47,958 bases of DNA from Anaerolineae bacterium (GCA_016930015.1 JAFGHR010000002.1:1-47958), one strand, 5' to 3'; shown: positions 1 through 8,236, counted from the stretch's first letter. Translations and numbers: made by a program. Notes: a model not told the origin generated them from the letters alone.

Positions 1-1118
1 ACCGGCACCTGCCACTTGTAGGCATAGTCCGCGCCAGCCAAGAACCCTTCGCCGATCTCCGGTCCAATAGCTGCCAGCCACGTATCAGCCGCGCTCTTGG
101 CCGGCGGGATCACGCCGAAGCCTACTTCGGCAACCAGCTTGGAGCCTTCAGGGCCCGTCAGGAAGTTGGCCAGTTTCCAGGACTCGTCAGGATAATCGTT
201 CTCTGACGCCACACCGTAACACACGGTAAAGACCATCGTGGCCTTACCGCCGTTCGGGTGCATAGGAAGTTCAGTCACCCCCCAGTTGAGATCAGGGAAC
301 TGCTCGCGCAGGTACGAAATGACCCAGTTGCCTTCCATCGCCATCGCTACGCGGCCCTGACCGAATGCCTCACCGCCCCAGCCCGCATCCACCATCGACG
401 GCGGTCCGGCGATGCCATCGATGGCCATCCCGACATAAAAGTCCAACGCTTCGCGAGCTTCGTCGCTGTCGAGCGTAACTTCGGTCCAGTCCTCATTCAA
501 GAACGACCCACCAGCCTGGTACAAGAACGGCAGCCAGCGTTCAAAGTTTGGCGGGGTTACCAAACCCAATACTTTCTTACCATCTTCGGTTTCGCCGGTC
601 AATTTCTCAGCCGCCGAACGCAGATCGTCCCACGTCCAATCGGCGGTAGGATAGTCGATGCCTGCTGCATCGAACATATCCTTGTTGTATTGCAGCACCA
701 TCAGCGAGAAGTCTTTCGGTGGGCAGTAGAGCGTGCCATCGTAGGTGAAAGCCTCGAGCAGCGACTCGTAGTGATCGTCCAGATTCTCGATCTTGCCCTC
801 ACCGGATGCAACCACGTCAGCTTCGACCCAGTCCGGCAGTTTCGAGCTGTCTATGTAGAAGACATTCGGTGAATCGCCGCTCGCGAAAGCGGCCTGGATC
901 GTTTCATTATAAGATGGGACAAGGTTCACATTTACTTTGATATCAGGGTTGGCCGTTTCGAAAGCCTTCACCTGATTCATCAGTGCGTCGTTTTCCTCGG
1001 TGGATGACGACCAGCCCATCAGGGTGATCTCAACGCTCTGGCGAGCCAGGGCGGTGTATGCACCGGAAATCACCAGCGCCAATACAACGATCAGGGCCAA
1101 TATGTTCAGCTTACGCAT
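1..1118 (-). CDS. ABC transporter sugar-binding protein (3' end cut by window edge)
   Basis: Extracellular solute-binding protein of the sugar ABC transporter type (family 1 SBP), which captures a sugar outside the membrane and hands it to a permease. I translated it by hand from the minus strand. It begins MRKLNILALIVVLAL, a typical Sec signal peptide ending near ALA-RQ; there is no lipobox cysteine. The body carries SBP-like stretches such as FETANPDIKV, TADWTWDDLR and an ANFLTGPEG-like segment. The start is supported by AGGAG nine bases upstream of the ATG. About 370 residues are visible and roughly 50 are probably missing beyond base 1. It lies 53 bases downstream of the GH65 fusion gene, so its ligand is probably the alpha-glucosyl disaccharide that enzyme cleaves (inference). 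Permease genes would be expected beyond the window. Confidence 0.88.
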   Translation of the reverse strand, partial: MRKLNILALIVVLALVISGAYTALARQSVEITLMGWSSSTEENDALMNQVKAFETANPDIKVNVNLVPSYNETIQAAFASGDSPNVFYIDSSKLPDWVEADVVASGEGKIENLDDHYESLLEAFTYDGTLYCPPKDFSLMVLQYNKDMFDAAGIDYPTADWTWDDLRSAAEKLTGETEDGKKVLGLVTPPNFERWLPFLYQAGGSFLNEDWTEVTLDSDEAREALDFYVGMAIDGIAGPPSMVDAGWGGEAFGQGRVAMAMEGNWVISYLREQFPDLNWGVTELPMHPNGGKATMVFTVCYGVASENDYPDESWKLANFLTGPEGSKLVAEVGFGVIPPAKSAADTWLAAIGPEIGEGFLAGADYAYKWQVP

Positions 1119-1171
1119 TTCGTTTTCTCCTAAAACTGATATAAGCGGTCAAGTAAGAGTACATGTAATGT

Positions 1172-4045
1172 CTAGTTTGCCGTTTGCGGAACGATCCGCG
1201 CGTCACCTCCTTGCGTTACCTCAATGTGATACGACTCGCCACGATAACGAACGGTAAAAGACACACGCTTCCAGTGGGCCGGCAGATGGGGTTTGAGCAT
1301 TAGCCCTTTGTCAGCCAGCCGCAAACCGGCAAACCCGAAAACTACCACCTGCCACAATCCCCCTGCCGATGCGGCATGAATGCCATCATTGGCGTTGCCG
1401 CGCACGTCGTATAGGTCGGCACGGGCGGCCAGCATAAAGTGCTCGTACCCTTCGTCTGGTCGGCCCATTTCACAGGCAGCCCAGGCGTGGAAACTCGGCC
1501 CCAGCGACGACCCGTAACGATGATCGGTGATGGGCATATAGGTATCCCAATTACGCTGCCAGGTTTTTGTGTCATAGTCATCGCGCAGCAGGCACAGCAG
1601 CATGACCACGTCGGCTTGCTTGAGTATCTGGCTTTCGTTCGCCCCATCGATCCCCAGCGCGACCTGCATTGAGCAGTTCGTTTGGGCGATGACTTCAGGA
1701 TCGATCGGTTTCAGGTCAAAAAAACCCTCGAACTGCAACATCAACCCAGAATCGGGATCGTGATGAACGATGATGTGGTCAATCACGTCTTGCCAGTGGC
1801 GTAAAAGGCCATGACTTAGCTCAAGTTGCTCGCGCAGTTCGTGCCCTTTATCAGGATATTTGGCCGCTAGCCAGTCCAGCACGTCGAGAGCTGTTTGTAA
1901 ATGCCACTGCGCCATGCGGTTGGTGTAGGTATTGTTGTCAACATGATCGTGATATTCGTCCGGGCCGATCACGTCTCGTAGGGCATACCGGCGCTGACCA
2001 TCTATCTCTTCGAGTTCAACACGTTCGCCCCAAAACCGGGCCGTATCCAGGATGATTTCCACGCCATAATCGCGCATGAAGTCATCGTCGCCAGTTGCCC
2101 GCCAGTATTGCACTATTGCATAGGCAATGTCTGCCGAAATGTGGATTTCGATGTCGCCGGTCCAGATTCGTACCAGGCCATCGCCCTCAAAATTCGGAAC
2201 CCAGGTCGGCGTTACTTCCTGACCAGTGACAGCGCTTTCCCAGGCATATTGCGCTCCGCTAAACCCGTTTTGGGCGGCCTTGTGACGTGCGCCCGCCAAT
2301 GTGTGATAGCGGTACATCAGCATATTGCGCGCCAACTGTGGCTGTGTGTAACTGAACAACGGCAGGATAAAAATCTCGGTGTCCCAAAACACATGCCCGC
2401 GATAGCCGAGGCCGCTTAATGACTTGGCCCCGATGCTGACGCGCTCGTCGTGCTGCGGCGCGGCAATAAGAAGCTGGAACAGGTGAAACCGGATGGCAAG
2501 CTGGGCTTCGTCGTCGCCTTCGATGCTGACATTACAGTCCCGCCAGAGATCGTTCCAGGCGCGAACCTGCGCGGCGCGCAGAGTCTCATAGGTAAGCCCG
2601 CTCAGCGCCTGAACTGCGCGCCTCACCACATCGGCGGCACCGGGGGCGGCATCGCGGCTGGTGGTGTAACTGACCAGTTTGTCTACCTGTAGTGTTTGGG
2701 CTGTATCTACATCCTGCGATAGGACCAATCGTGGATGACCGGGGCATTGCTGGCAGATGTGCTCGACTGGCAGAGAAACCGTGATGGTGGCGGCGGCGAC
2801 CAGTTCAAGGTCGCTGTGTCGCGTGCGGCTGTGTAACCAAAGGGTATGGTCGTCCGCTTGTCCCTGTGCCAGGTGATTCCAGTGCAGGAGGTCTTCATTT
2901 GAAACATGGCCGTTTATGCCTGTTTCAATGGTGACGCGACAGGGCCGGTTGATCGGAGTGATCAGTACGCGAAACGCCCCGATATGTTCGTGGGCATAGC
3001 TGGCGAACCGCTCAAAGGTCAGGTCCAACACAACCCCATTTGGAGCCTGCCAGCGTACTTCACGGCGCAACATGCTTTGGCGCAAATCCAGATGGCGGTT
3101 GAAGCTCAGACAGACGCCCTGGTCAATACGAAAGAGGTGTTCATCGACAGTAAGAGTCAGATCAAGCCAGTCGGGCAGATTCGCAAGTTCTGTCCGGAAG
3201 ACCGGTATATCGTCAAAAACGCCGTGCGCCAGCGTAAGTGGATGATCACCAAATACTCCTTCTTCAAAACTGCCCCGGCTGCAAAAGTATCCGTTGCCCG
3301 TTGTGAAGATCGTTTCCATGTGGTGTTGGTGTTCGGAGCGGTATTCTGATTGGTGCACAATCCAGGTATGGTCGCGCTGCGCCTGCGCCGCCGACTCGAG
3401 ATCCGCTATTTGTATTCCTACCAGGTCATCGCGGCGGGGCAGCGGGCCATACCTATGCCCAACATCGGTAAACCGCTCGGCAGGACCAAGTGCCAGGCAA
3501 GACATTCCTGCATTCAACCCCGCTTCAATACCTGCGGCTGCATCCTCGATCACCAGGCATTCACTTGGCAGCATGTTGAGGCATGCTGCTGTGTAACGAA
3601 ACAAGTCAGGAGTGGGTTTGGGGCGTTTGACACTGCTGCCATCTGCTAATACCGCCAAGCGGTCGGTGATTCCCAGCCGTTCAACAACGAATGCTGCGTT
3701 GTAGCTGGCTGACGCGACAGCAAGGCGAACGTTCGCCTTGTCGAGCAAAAAAAATAGATCGGCTACCCCCGGAAGTAAATCGTCCGGTGTGATCTGAGAC
3801 AACAACGCCTGATAATAACGGTTTTTACGGTCCATCATCTCCTGCATGTAGGCTTCTTCGACCTGCCGCCCTCTTAGCAGTAATAGCAGTGATGTACGAC
3901 GTGATATGCCGCGCAGGTGCTCGTTGTCGGCGCGACTAAACGGCAGCCCTTCCTCGTCAGCTAATTGTTTCCATGCCTGGTAGTGATATTCGGCGGTGTC
4001 AGTGATAACACCATCCAGATCGCAGATAAGAGCTCTTAGCACCAT
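1172..4045 (-). CDS. Bifunctional beta-phosphoglucomutase / GH65 disaccharide phosphorylase
   Basis: 957-residue fusion. Residues 1-215 are a HAD beta-phosphoglucomutase: DLDGVITDTAEYH with nucleophile D9, acid/base D11 and H21, then SASYN (112-116), KPKPTPDLF and EDAAAGIEAG, very close to lactococcal beta-PGM. Residues 225-957 are glycoside hydrolase family 65: GYRGHVFWDTEIF around 547-559, general acid E697 in GPDEYH, KQADVV at 809-814 and the phosphate-site region GSSLGPSFHAW at 845-855. GH65 phosphorylases invert an alpha-glucosyl disaccharide plus phosphate to beta-glucose 1-phosphate; the fused mutase would turn this into glucose 6-phosphate. The exact disaccharide (trehalose, kojibiose, maltose, nigerose) cannot be told from sequence. 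The gene starts 8 bases after the lacI-type gene and has AGAGG before its ATG. An operator-like palindrome lies inside its HAD part (3721-3740). PGM-GH65 fusions are known elsewhere. Confidence 0.93.
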   Translation of the reverse strand: MVLRALICDLDGVITDTAEYHYQAWKQLADEEGLPFSRADNEHLRGISRRTSLLLLLRGRQVEEAYMQEMMDRKNRYYQALLSQITPDDLLPGVADLFFLLDKANVRLAVASASYNAAFVVERLGITDRLAVLADGSSVKRPKPTPDLFRYTAACLNMLPSECLVIEDAAAGIEAGLNAGMSCLALGPAERFTDVGHRYGPLPRRDDLVGIQIADLESAAQAQRDHTWIVHQSEYRSEHQHHMETIFTTGNGYFCSRGSFEEGVFGDHPLTLAHGVFDDIPVFRTELANLPDWLDLTLTVDEHLFRIDQGVCLSFNRHLDLRQSMLRREVRWQAPNGVVLDLTFERFASYAHEHIGAFRVLITPINRPCRVTIETGINGHVSNEDLLHWNHLAQGQADDHTLWLHSRTRHSDLELVAAATITVSLPVEHICQQCPGHPRLVLSQDVDTAQTLQVDKLVSYTTSRDAAPGAADVVRRAVQALSGLTYETLRAAQVRAWNDLWRDCNVSIEGDDEAQLAIRFHLFQLLIAAPQHDERVSIGAKSLSGLGYRGHVFWDTEIFILPLFSYTQPQLARNMLMYRYHTLAGARHKAAQNGFSGAQYAWESAVTGQEVTPTWVPNFEGDGLVRIWTGDIEIHISADIAYAIVQYWRATGDDDFMRDYGVEIILDTARFWGERVELEEIDGQRRYALRDVIGPDEYHDHVDNNTYTNRMAQWHLQTALDVLDWLAAKYPDKGHELREQLELSHGLLRHWQDVIDHIIVHHDPDSGLMLQFEGFFDLKPIDPEVIAQTNCSMQVALGIDGANESQILKQADVVMLLCLLRDDYDTKTWQRNWDTYMPITDHRYGSSLGPSFHAWAACEMGRPDEGYEHFMLAARADLYDVRGNANDGIHAASAGGLWQVVVFGFAGLRLADKGLMLKPHLPAHWKRVSFTVRYRGESYHIEVTQGGDARIVPQTAN
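3721..3740. promoter_or_regulatory. Intragenic LacI-type operator (perfect 20-bp palindrome)
   Basis: CAAGGCGAACGTTCGCCTTG reads identically on both strands over all 20 bases. Its 16-base core AGGCGAACGTTCGCCT is the same as the palindrome in the lacI promoter at 5138-5153, 1,415 bases away centre to centre. It lies in the coding sequence for residues 102-108 of the HAD domain. A-T-flanked palindromes with central CG are typical LacI/GalR-family operators. Binding by the neighbouring regulator is inference. Confidence 0.6.
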
Positions 4046-4053
4046 TAATGCCT

Positions 4054-5094
4054 CTAACTCGGTTGGTAGTAACCCTGGCTGGACTCACGGATAATCAACT
4101 CAGGCGGCAACAAGACTTGCTGGGTATCAGTAGGATTCCCTTCAAGCAAGTTGACCAAAATATTGATGGTTCGCTGCCCGACTTCCCACGTCGGCTGGCG
4201 CAACGTAGTTAGGCCCGGTCGTAAATAGGGAACCATGGGCACATCATCAAAACCTGTCACGGCTATATCGTGCCCGACCACTAACCCTTTCGCTTCTACA
4301 GCATGTATAACACCGACAGCAATCAGGTCAAAGACGGTTACAATCGCGGTTGGACAGCGCTTGGCGGGCAGTTCCAGTAATTCGTGCGCAGCCTCATAAC
4401 CATAATCATATTCGCCTGCTCTGCGCTTCACCCAAGCCCGATCGACAGTTATCCCGGCGGCTTCCATTCCGTCCCAGTAACCTGACAATCGATCCGTTCC
4501 CACGCGTGATTCTTCCGGCCACCCCAACACTGCAATACGCTGGTGTCCTTGATCAAGTAAGTGCTCAACTACCTGCCGGACACCCGCACGTCCATCAACG
4601 TCAACAAAAGGAAATTGGCGGTTTTCACAGTTGGTACGACCAAAAGCCACCAGTGGAATTTTCAAGGCTTGAAGTGCTGGAATACGGGGGTCACTGTAGC
4701 CCAAGTCGGACAGAATAAACCCGTCCACACGCCCTGTATACGCCAGTTCCTCATAAGTTTTGAATGAATCTATTCCCTCGCGCTGTGGGAACAGCAGGAT
4801 ATGATAACCACGTCTTTCGGCAGCTTCGACTACACTTTGTTCAAACTCCTCAAGGACCGGGCTAAAAAAATTCTGGCGAGATGGCTGCCATGAATAACCG
4901 ATCAGGTGGCTGGCCTGGGTACGAAGACTGCGAGCAGTTACATTGGGCCGGTAGCCCAATTCCTCAACCGCTTGTTGAACACGAACACGCACTTCGGGAG
5001 TGACTTGAATCTGGTCGCGAAGGATTTTGGAGACGGTCTGATAACTGACTCCAGCATGTTTTGCGACATCTTTCAGTGTAACTTTTTTGGCCAT
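4054..5094 (-). CDS. LacI/GalR-family transcriptional regulator
   Basis: Sugar-responsive repressor. The N-terminal helix-turn-helix is VTLKDVAKHAGVSYQTVSKI, followed by the hinge segment RPNVTARSLRT; the rest is a periplasmic-binding-protein-like effector domain with segments such as GFILSDLGYSD, RVGTDRLSGYWDGM, TAIVTVFDLIAVGVI and ITGFDDVPMV-type sequence (here VTGFDDVPMV). I chose the ATG at 5094 (MAKKVTLKD, 346 residues) because family members start just before the HTH; an in-frame GTG lies nine bases upstream at 5103. It is the first gene of the disaccharide operon, ahead of the HAD-GH65 fusion and the sugar-binding protein. The operator overlapping its transcription start suggests autorepression relieved by a sugar or sugar phosphate from the pathway. 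No strong Shine-Dalgarno sequence is visible. Confidence 0.93.
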   Translation of the reverse strand: MAKKVTLKDVAKHAGVSYQTVSKILRDQIQVTPEVRVRVQQAVEELGYRPNVTARSLRTQASHLIGYSWQPSRQNFFSPVLEEFEQSVVEAAERRGYHILLFPQREGIDSFKTYEELAYTGRVDGFILSDLGYSDPRIPALQALKIPLVAFGRTNCENRQFPFVDVDGRAGVRQVVEHLLDQGHQRIAVLGWPEESRVGTDRLSGYWDGMEAAGITVDRAWVKRRAGEYDYGYEAAHELLELPAKRCPTAIVTVFDLIAVGVIHAVEAKGLVVGHDIAVTGFDDVPMVPYLRPGLTTLRQPTWEVGQRTINILVNLLEGNPTDTQQVLLPPELIIRESSQGYYQPS

Positions 5095-5137
5095 TCGACC
5101 CACTTATCTTGAAGAAGTTTTCTTATCAAAATGTGTT

Positions 5138-5153
5138 AGGCGAACGTTCGCCT
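5138..5153. promoter_or_regulatory. LacI-type operator at the lacI promoter
   Basis: Perfect 16-base palindrome AGGCGAACGTTCGCCT, with CG at its centre as in LacI/GalR-family operators. It begins about eight bases past the -10 box of the minus-strand promoter at 5161-5189, so it covers the predicted transcription start. Binding there would block initiation. The regulator gene starts 44 bases downstream. A longer copy of the same palindrome is at 3721-3740. Confidence 0.7.
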
Positions 5154-5160
5154 TATCGTT

Positions 5161-5189
5161 ATTAAATCCGATTTCAAGCAGTTTGTCAA
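5161..5189 (-). promoter_or_regulatory. Sigma-70-type promoter of the lacI-GH65-SBP operon
   Basis: Read on the minus strand: -35 TTGACA (5184-5189, full consensus), a 17-base spacer, and -10 TTTAAT (5161-5166). The predicted start is near 5154, directly at the edge of the palindromic operator. This gives a coherent repressor-controlled promoter for the whole minus-strand operon. Confidence 0.75.
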
Positions 5190-5580
5190 GTCGTAGGCAT
5201 CTTGTGGGGTGCGGGGGCCAAAAAATCCATCCGCATCTGATTCTTCGGTCAAGCAACTCGCCGATAGTCGTGGTGCAGACCTGTCCCGGCTACCTTACGC
5301 ATCCGTTCTGATTTGAGGGAAGCTTCGTATGTTCTTTATGATCGACTGATCACGATCGATGATTCTGCTCCAGGACGAACAGGCAATCTTGTTGTTGAAA
5401 GATTCATCGCCCCGGAAATGAGCTATCCAGGGCTGTCTACGAGTTATTTTGCCCGTTGGCGTTTGGCGCGTTGGCAGCAGGCATTGGAGCAATACAGACG
5501 GAAACGACTTCCCCACGGAAGGGGAGCAAGGGTGAACAAACAGGAGATTTATTTTCATGATCCGGCCTGACCGATCGCTT
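5190..5580. other. Intergenic stretch with no convincing gene
   Basis: About 390 bases between the lacI-type promoter and the promoter of the next plus-strand gene. An 85-codon plus-strand reading frame (5313-5570) opens only with TTG, lacks a good ribosome-binding site and resembles nothing I know. AGGAG at 5541-5545 stands about 11 bases before an ATG at 5557 that could be a longer start of the following gene. I see no RNA gene or repeat here. Confidence 0.5.
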
Positions 5581-5609
5581 TTGTCTAATTTGCGTTCTCA
5601 AGCTATGAT
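5581..5609 (+). promoter_or_regulatory. Predicted sigma-70-type promoter for the hypothetical pair
   Basis: TTGTCT (5581-5586), a 17-base spacer and TATGAT (5604-5609) match four and five of six consensus bases. The transcript would start near 5616, 34 bases before the ATG at 5650. This supports the shorter start of that gene, because the alternative ATG at 5557 would lie upstream of the promoter. Confidence 0.5.
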
Positions 5610-5649
5610 TAAAACCAGAGTGGAGATGCCGCAGGAGACATACTGTTTC

Positions 5650-6054
5650 ATGGCTACGAATGCAAGCACATGGTTTTACTCAGAGCCTGAACACCGCGCT
5701 TTTTTGCTTGAGGAGCGCGTCAACCACACATTTTGGAGCAACCGTATTGGTGGGTTATACCTGGACTGTACCAGCGAAACCCCACCCTTCAAGATGACGG
5801 GTGAATGGCATGGTGAACCGGTTGGAATCGACTGGATACCGAATAACTATTTTCGACTGACAACAACACCAGGTAAAAACGCGGACCTGCTGATTGTTGG
5901 GATCAAAGAAATTTTGGGATTCGTTCCTACCATTTCGTATGTTGATCGCGATGGCCAGATCAGCGCCGAATGGTATGTTAAACAGGCTGAACAGCGTATT
6001 CAGGACATTCAGGGCAACCCAAACTATCGTGACATCAAACGATACAAACGCTAG
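5650..6054 (+). CDS. Hypothetical protein, 134 residues
   Basis: I do not recognise this protein. It is soluble-looking, with no signal peptide or membrane segment, rich in aromatic residues (TWFYSEPEHRAF, ASTW, NHTFW) and ending in a basic tail (DIKRYKR). A central segment GEWHGEPVGIDWIPNNYF suggests a beta-rich fold. The chosen ATG gives MATNASTWFYSEPEH and has GCAGGAG about 12 bases upstream. An in-frame ATG at 5557, itself preceded by AGGAG, would add 31 residues, but a promoter match at 5581-5609 lies inside that extension. The next gene follows after 36 bases on the same strand, so the two are probably co-transcribed and may act together (inference). Confidence 0.6.
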   Translation: MATNASTWFYSEPEHRAFLLEERVNHTFWSNRIGGLYLDCTSETPPFKMTGEWHGEPVGIDWIPNNYFRLTTTPGKNADLLIVGIKEILGFVPTISYVDRDGQISAEWYVKQAEQRIQDIQGNPNYRDIKRYKR

Positions 6055-6090
6055 CGTTTTTGGTTCACGTTATACGAAGGTCGTAGGCGA

Positions 6091-6687
6091 ATGAGTGATC
6101 AACCGCCCAAATTGGCGTTCGACCTCGAACGCGATTTGCGGATTCTGTCGATTATGGCGTCCAGTCTCACGCCATACCTGTATGAAAAAGAGCTGTTTGG
6201 TTATCTTTCGGGCAGCCTGCCCAAATTAACTATTGGCGGGCTGCTGCTGCGGCTTCACCGGCTCAGCGCGCTGGAAAATCAACTCGACCACGGACAACAT
6301 ATATCGGTGCAGGACGCACGCCTCAACTTTGAGGCCGAACGATCGGGTTGGGCGGTTCATTATGAAGCCAAACTGGCACAAGAACTGCAAACGCGTATCG
6401 ATACATACAGTCAATTTGTGATTGAATGCCAGGACGATAAGGCACGCTGCGCCGCCGACTATCCAAGCCAGGCCGAAAAACGCACCATCATTGAGCATTT
6501 ATTTGTCGAAGCTGAAGAACGCGACTGCCTGCCTGAAGATGCGCAGCCACGGCTTAAACATGCCGATGATAGATTACGCCAGATGCTCGAAAACGGAGAC
6601 TTTATCTCTGAGGACATACTAAAAAGCGTTTACCCGCGCGATCATTTTTGGTGGATGTATGGCTTCATTGCCGACGAGGATCGCTAA
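6091..6687 (+). CDS. Hypothetical protein, 198 residues
   Basis: Not recognised. The protein is predicted mainly helical and cytoplasmic, with no signal peptide or clear membrane helix. It begins DQPPKLAFDLERDLRILSIM and has a segment FGYLSGSLPKLTIGGLLLRLHRL, a central charged helical region (EAKLAQELQTRIDTYSQF) and a C-terminal RDHFWWMYGFIADEDR. The latter looks like a conserved end motif but I cannot name it. The length and clean stop argue for a real gene. It lies 36 bases after the 134-residue hypothetical gene, likely in the same transcript, and is followed by a strong hairpin at 6721-6748. Confidence 0.7.
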   Translation: MSDQPPKLAFDLERDLRILSIMASSLTPYLYEKELFGYLSGSLPKLTIGGLLLRLHRLSALENQLDHGQHISVQDARLNFEAERSGWAVHYEAKLAQELQTRIDTYSQFVIECQDDKARCAADYPSQAEKRTIIEHLFVEAEERDCLPEDAQPRLKHADDRLRQMLENGDFISEDILKSVYPRDHFWWMYGFIADEDR

Positions 6688-6720
6688 CCGGGCATCTGCA
6701 CATCAGGCCAGACATAATAA

Positions 6721-6748
6721 CGACCGGGGCTTCACATAACCCCGGTCG
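6721..6748. terminator. Hairpin between convergent genes, probable bidirectional terminator
   Basis: CGACCGGGG and CCCCGGTCG form a perfect nine-base stem around a ten-base loop. It sits between the convergent ends of the 198-residue gene (6687) and the metallophosphoesterase (6783). On the plus strand it is followed by CTGTGTTTTGG, a weak T-rich tail; on the minus strand by TTATTATG. Confidence 0.55.
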
Positions 6749-6782
6749 CTGTGTTTTGGTCAATTAAGCTGGTAACCGAAAA

Positions 6783-7514
6783 CTACCAGCCATGTTCGAG
6801 GCGCGTGATCAGGCGTTCGGGCATATCAAACCGGCGCATTTTGTCCTGAGTGGTTTTGATGGGGTAGGGCACACGCCGGTACTCAAAGATCGCTTCCTGA
6901 ACGTGCAGAATACCATACGAGGCATCTTTGTTGGAATCACGCGGCTGGCCCACACTGCCCGGATTGAGGATCAACCGCTGGCCGTTTAAGTGTTGTGGCT
7001 CACGATATACCGGCTGAATCGCCTCAGTATCGCCTCGATCATCCAGCAAACGGAAAATGATCGGCGTATGCGTGTGGCCGACAAAACAGTACTGTGTCTC
7101 AAAATGCGGAAAATTAAGCGCCGCGATCAACGGGTCAAGAATGTATTCCCAGATTGGTTCACGCGGGCTTGCGTGTGCCAGCGTATACTTACCCAGAACA
7201 AACGTTGTTGGCAGTGCCTGCAAAAAAGCGGTGTTTTCTGCCGTCAGCGTGTCCTGTGTCCAGGATACCGCGCGGCGAGCATCTGCGTTAAACGTGCGGC
7301 TGTCCAGGCGATCAAGCGCTGCCCAGTCATGATTACCAGCCAGACACAAATGCGGCAGTGTCTTTAACAAATCGCAGCATTCGTTCGGGTCTGGACCATA
7401 ACCGACCACATCACCCAAACACCACACATAATCCCAATCGCCTTCGGCGTCCTTGAGCACAGTTTCAAATGCTGCCAAATTGGCATGGATATCAGAAATG
7501 ACCAGAATGCGCAT
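6783..7514 (-). CDS. Metallophosphoesterase (YfcE/MJ0936-type)
   Basis: Calcineurin-like metal-dependent phosphoesterase of 243 residues. All core motifs are present in order: SDIHAN near the start (DxH), GDVVGYG (GDxxxxG), GNHDWA (GNHD), SPREPIWEY with a preceding H in LAHASP, and GHTHTP (GHxH), with NPGSVGQPRD near the C-terminus. These residues bind two metal ions. Relatives hydrolyse phosphodiesters or dinucleoside polyphosphates; the true substrate is unknown. It is cytoplasmic with no signal peptide. AGGA lies eight bases before the ATG. It is divergent from the tsaE operon, with 180 bases between, including a possible -10 (TATCAT on the minus strand, 7554-7559). Confidence 0.92.
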   Translation of the reverse strand: MRILVISDIHANLAAFETVLKDAEGDWDYVWCLGDVVGYGPDPNECCDLLKTLPHLCLAGNHDWAALDRLDSRTFNADARRAVSWTQDTLTAENTAFLQALPTTFVLGKYTLAHASPREPIWEYILDPLIAALNFPHFETQYCFVGHTHTPIIFRLLDDRGDTEAIQPVYREPQHLNGQRLILNPGSVGQPRDSNKDASYGILHVQEAIFEYRRVPYPIKTTQDKMRRFDMPERLITRLEHGW

Positions 7515-7634
7515 ATGATTATTCCTAAAAACCGCCTGAGTAGACTGATCAAAATGATAGCACGATTTACAACACGGAGCGAATTAGTCGTGATTTTGCC
7601 AGGGGAATAGTGAGCATGCCGCTGGTATCCGGTA

Positions 7635-7662
7635 TTGTCCATCGTCTAGCTCGCAGTATAAT
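7635..7662 (+). promoter_or_regulatory. Predicted promoter of the tsaE operon
   Basis: TTGTCC (7635-7640), a 16-base spacer and a consensus TATAAT (7657-7662). The predicted transcription start near 7669 lies 26 bases before the first possible tsaE ATG (7695). Confidence 0.6.
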
Positions 7663-7694
7663 CAGAACGATCTGGTTATGCCAACTACCCGGTT

Positions 7695-8219
7695 ATGCTA
7701 AAGGTTCAATGTGTGAGCGCTCGATTTGAGATAGTCAGTTACAACGTCAAACAGACAGAAACGATCGGCTCGTGCCTGGGCAGCTTATTGGAAGCAGGTG
7801 ATATCATCTGCCTGGAAGGTAATTTAGGTGCCGGAAAAACCGCCCTGACCCGCGGAATCGCGGCAGGCTGGGGCGCACGGGAACCTGTAACCAGCCCAAC
7901 ATTTACCCTGGTCCATGAACACCAACGCGACGCAGACACCCAAACTCTGTTTCACATCGATTGTTACCGTCTGCATAGCGCCGCCGACGCATGGCATATT
8001 GGCCTTGATGACCTGTTCTATGGTGAGGGGCCGGTTGTCATCGAATGGCCGCGCCATATTGAAGACATCATCCCGGCAGAACGGCTGTGGATAACCTTCA
8101 CGATTGAGGATGGCACACAACGCCACCTCACCATCAACGCCGCCGGTCAGCGGTATAACACATTGTTGCATGATTTACAACAAACGGCTCTTGATCGGCG
8201 GCATAACACACAGAAATAG
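7695..8219 (+). CDS. tsaE: tRNA threonylcarbamoyladenosine biosynthesis ATPase TsaE
   Basis: TsaE is the ATPase that works with TsaB and TsaD to make the universal t6A37 modification in tRNAs that read ANN codons. The P-loop is GNLGAGKT at residues 42-49, followed by the family signatures SPTFTLVHEH, HIDCYRL and VVIEWPRHIED. At 174 residues it is of normal length. Two starts are possible: ATG at 7695, or GTG at 7713, which has AAAGG eight bases upstream; the shorter form would begin six residues later. It is followed by tsaB 17 bases downstream and then by rimI, the classic tsaE-tsaB-rimI arrangement. TsaD is not in this window. Confidence 0.95.
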   Translation: MLKVQCVSARFEIVSYNVKQTETIGSCLGSLLEAGDIICLEGNLGAGKTALTRGIAAGWGAREPVTSPTFTLVHEHQRDADTQTLFHIDCYRLHSAADAWHIGLDDLFYGEGPVVIEWPRHIEDIIPAERLWITFTIEDGTQRHLTINAAGQRYNTLLHDLQQTALDRRHNTQK

Positions 8220-8236
8220 GCGGCAAGGAGTATTAC

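Noticed and set aside
258..872. Plus-strand frame of 204 codons over the sugar-binding protein gene
   Set aside because: It lies on the opposite strand of the clear SBP reading frame and its protein has no recognisable features.
5313..5570. Plus-strand reading frame of 85 codons
   Set aside because: It opens with TTG without a clear ribosome-binding site, resembles no family and overlaps the next possible start; most likely not coding.
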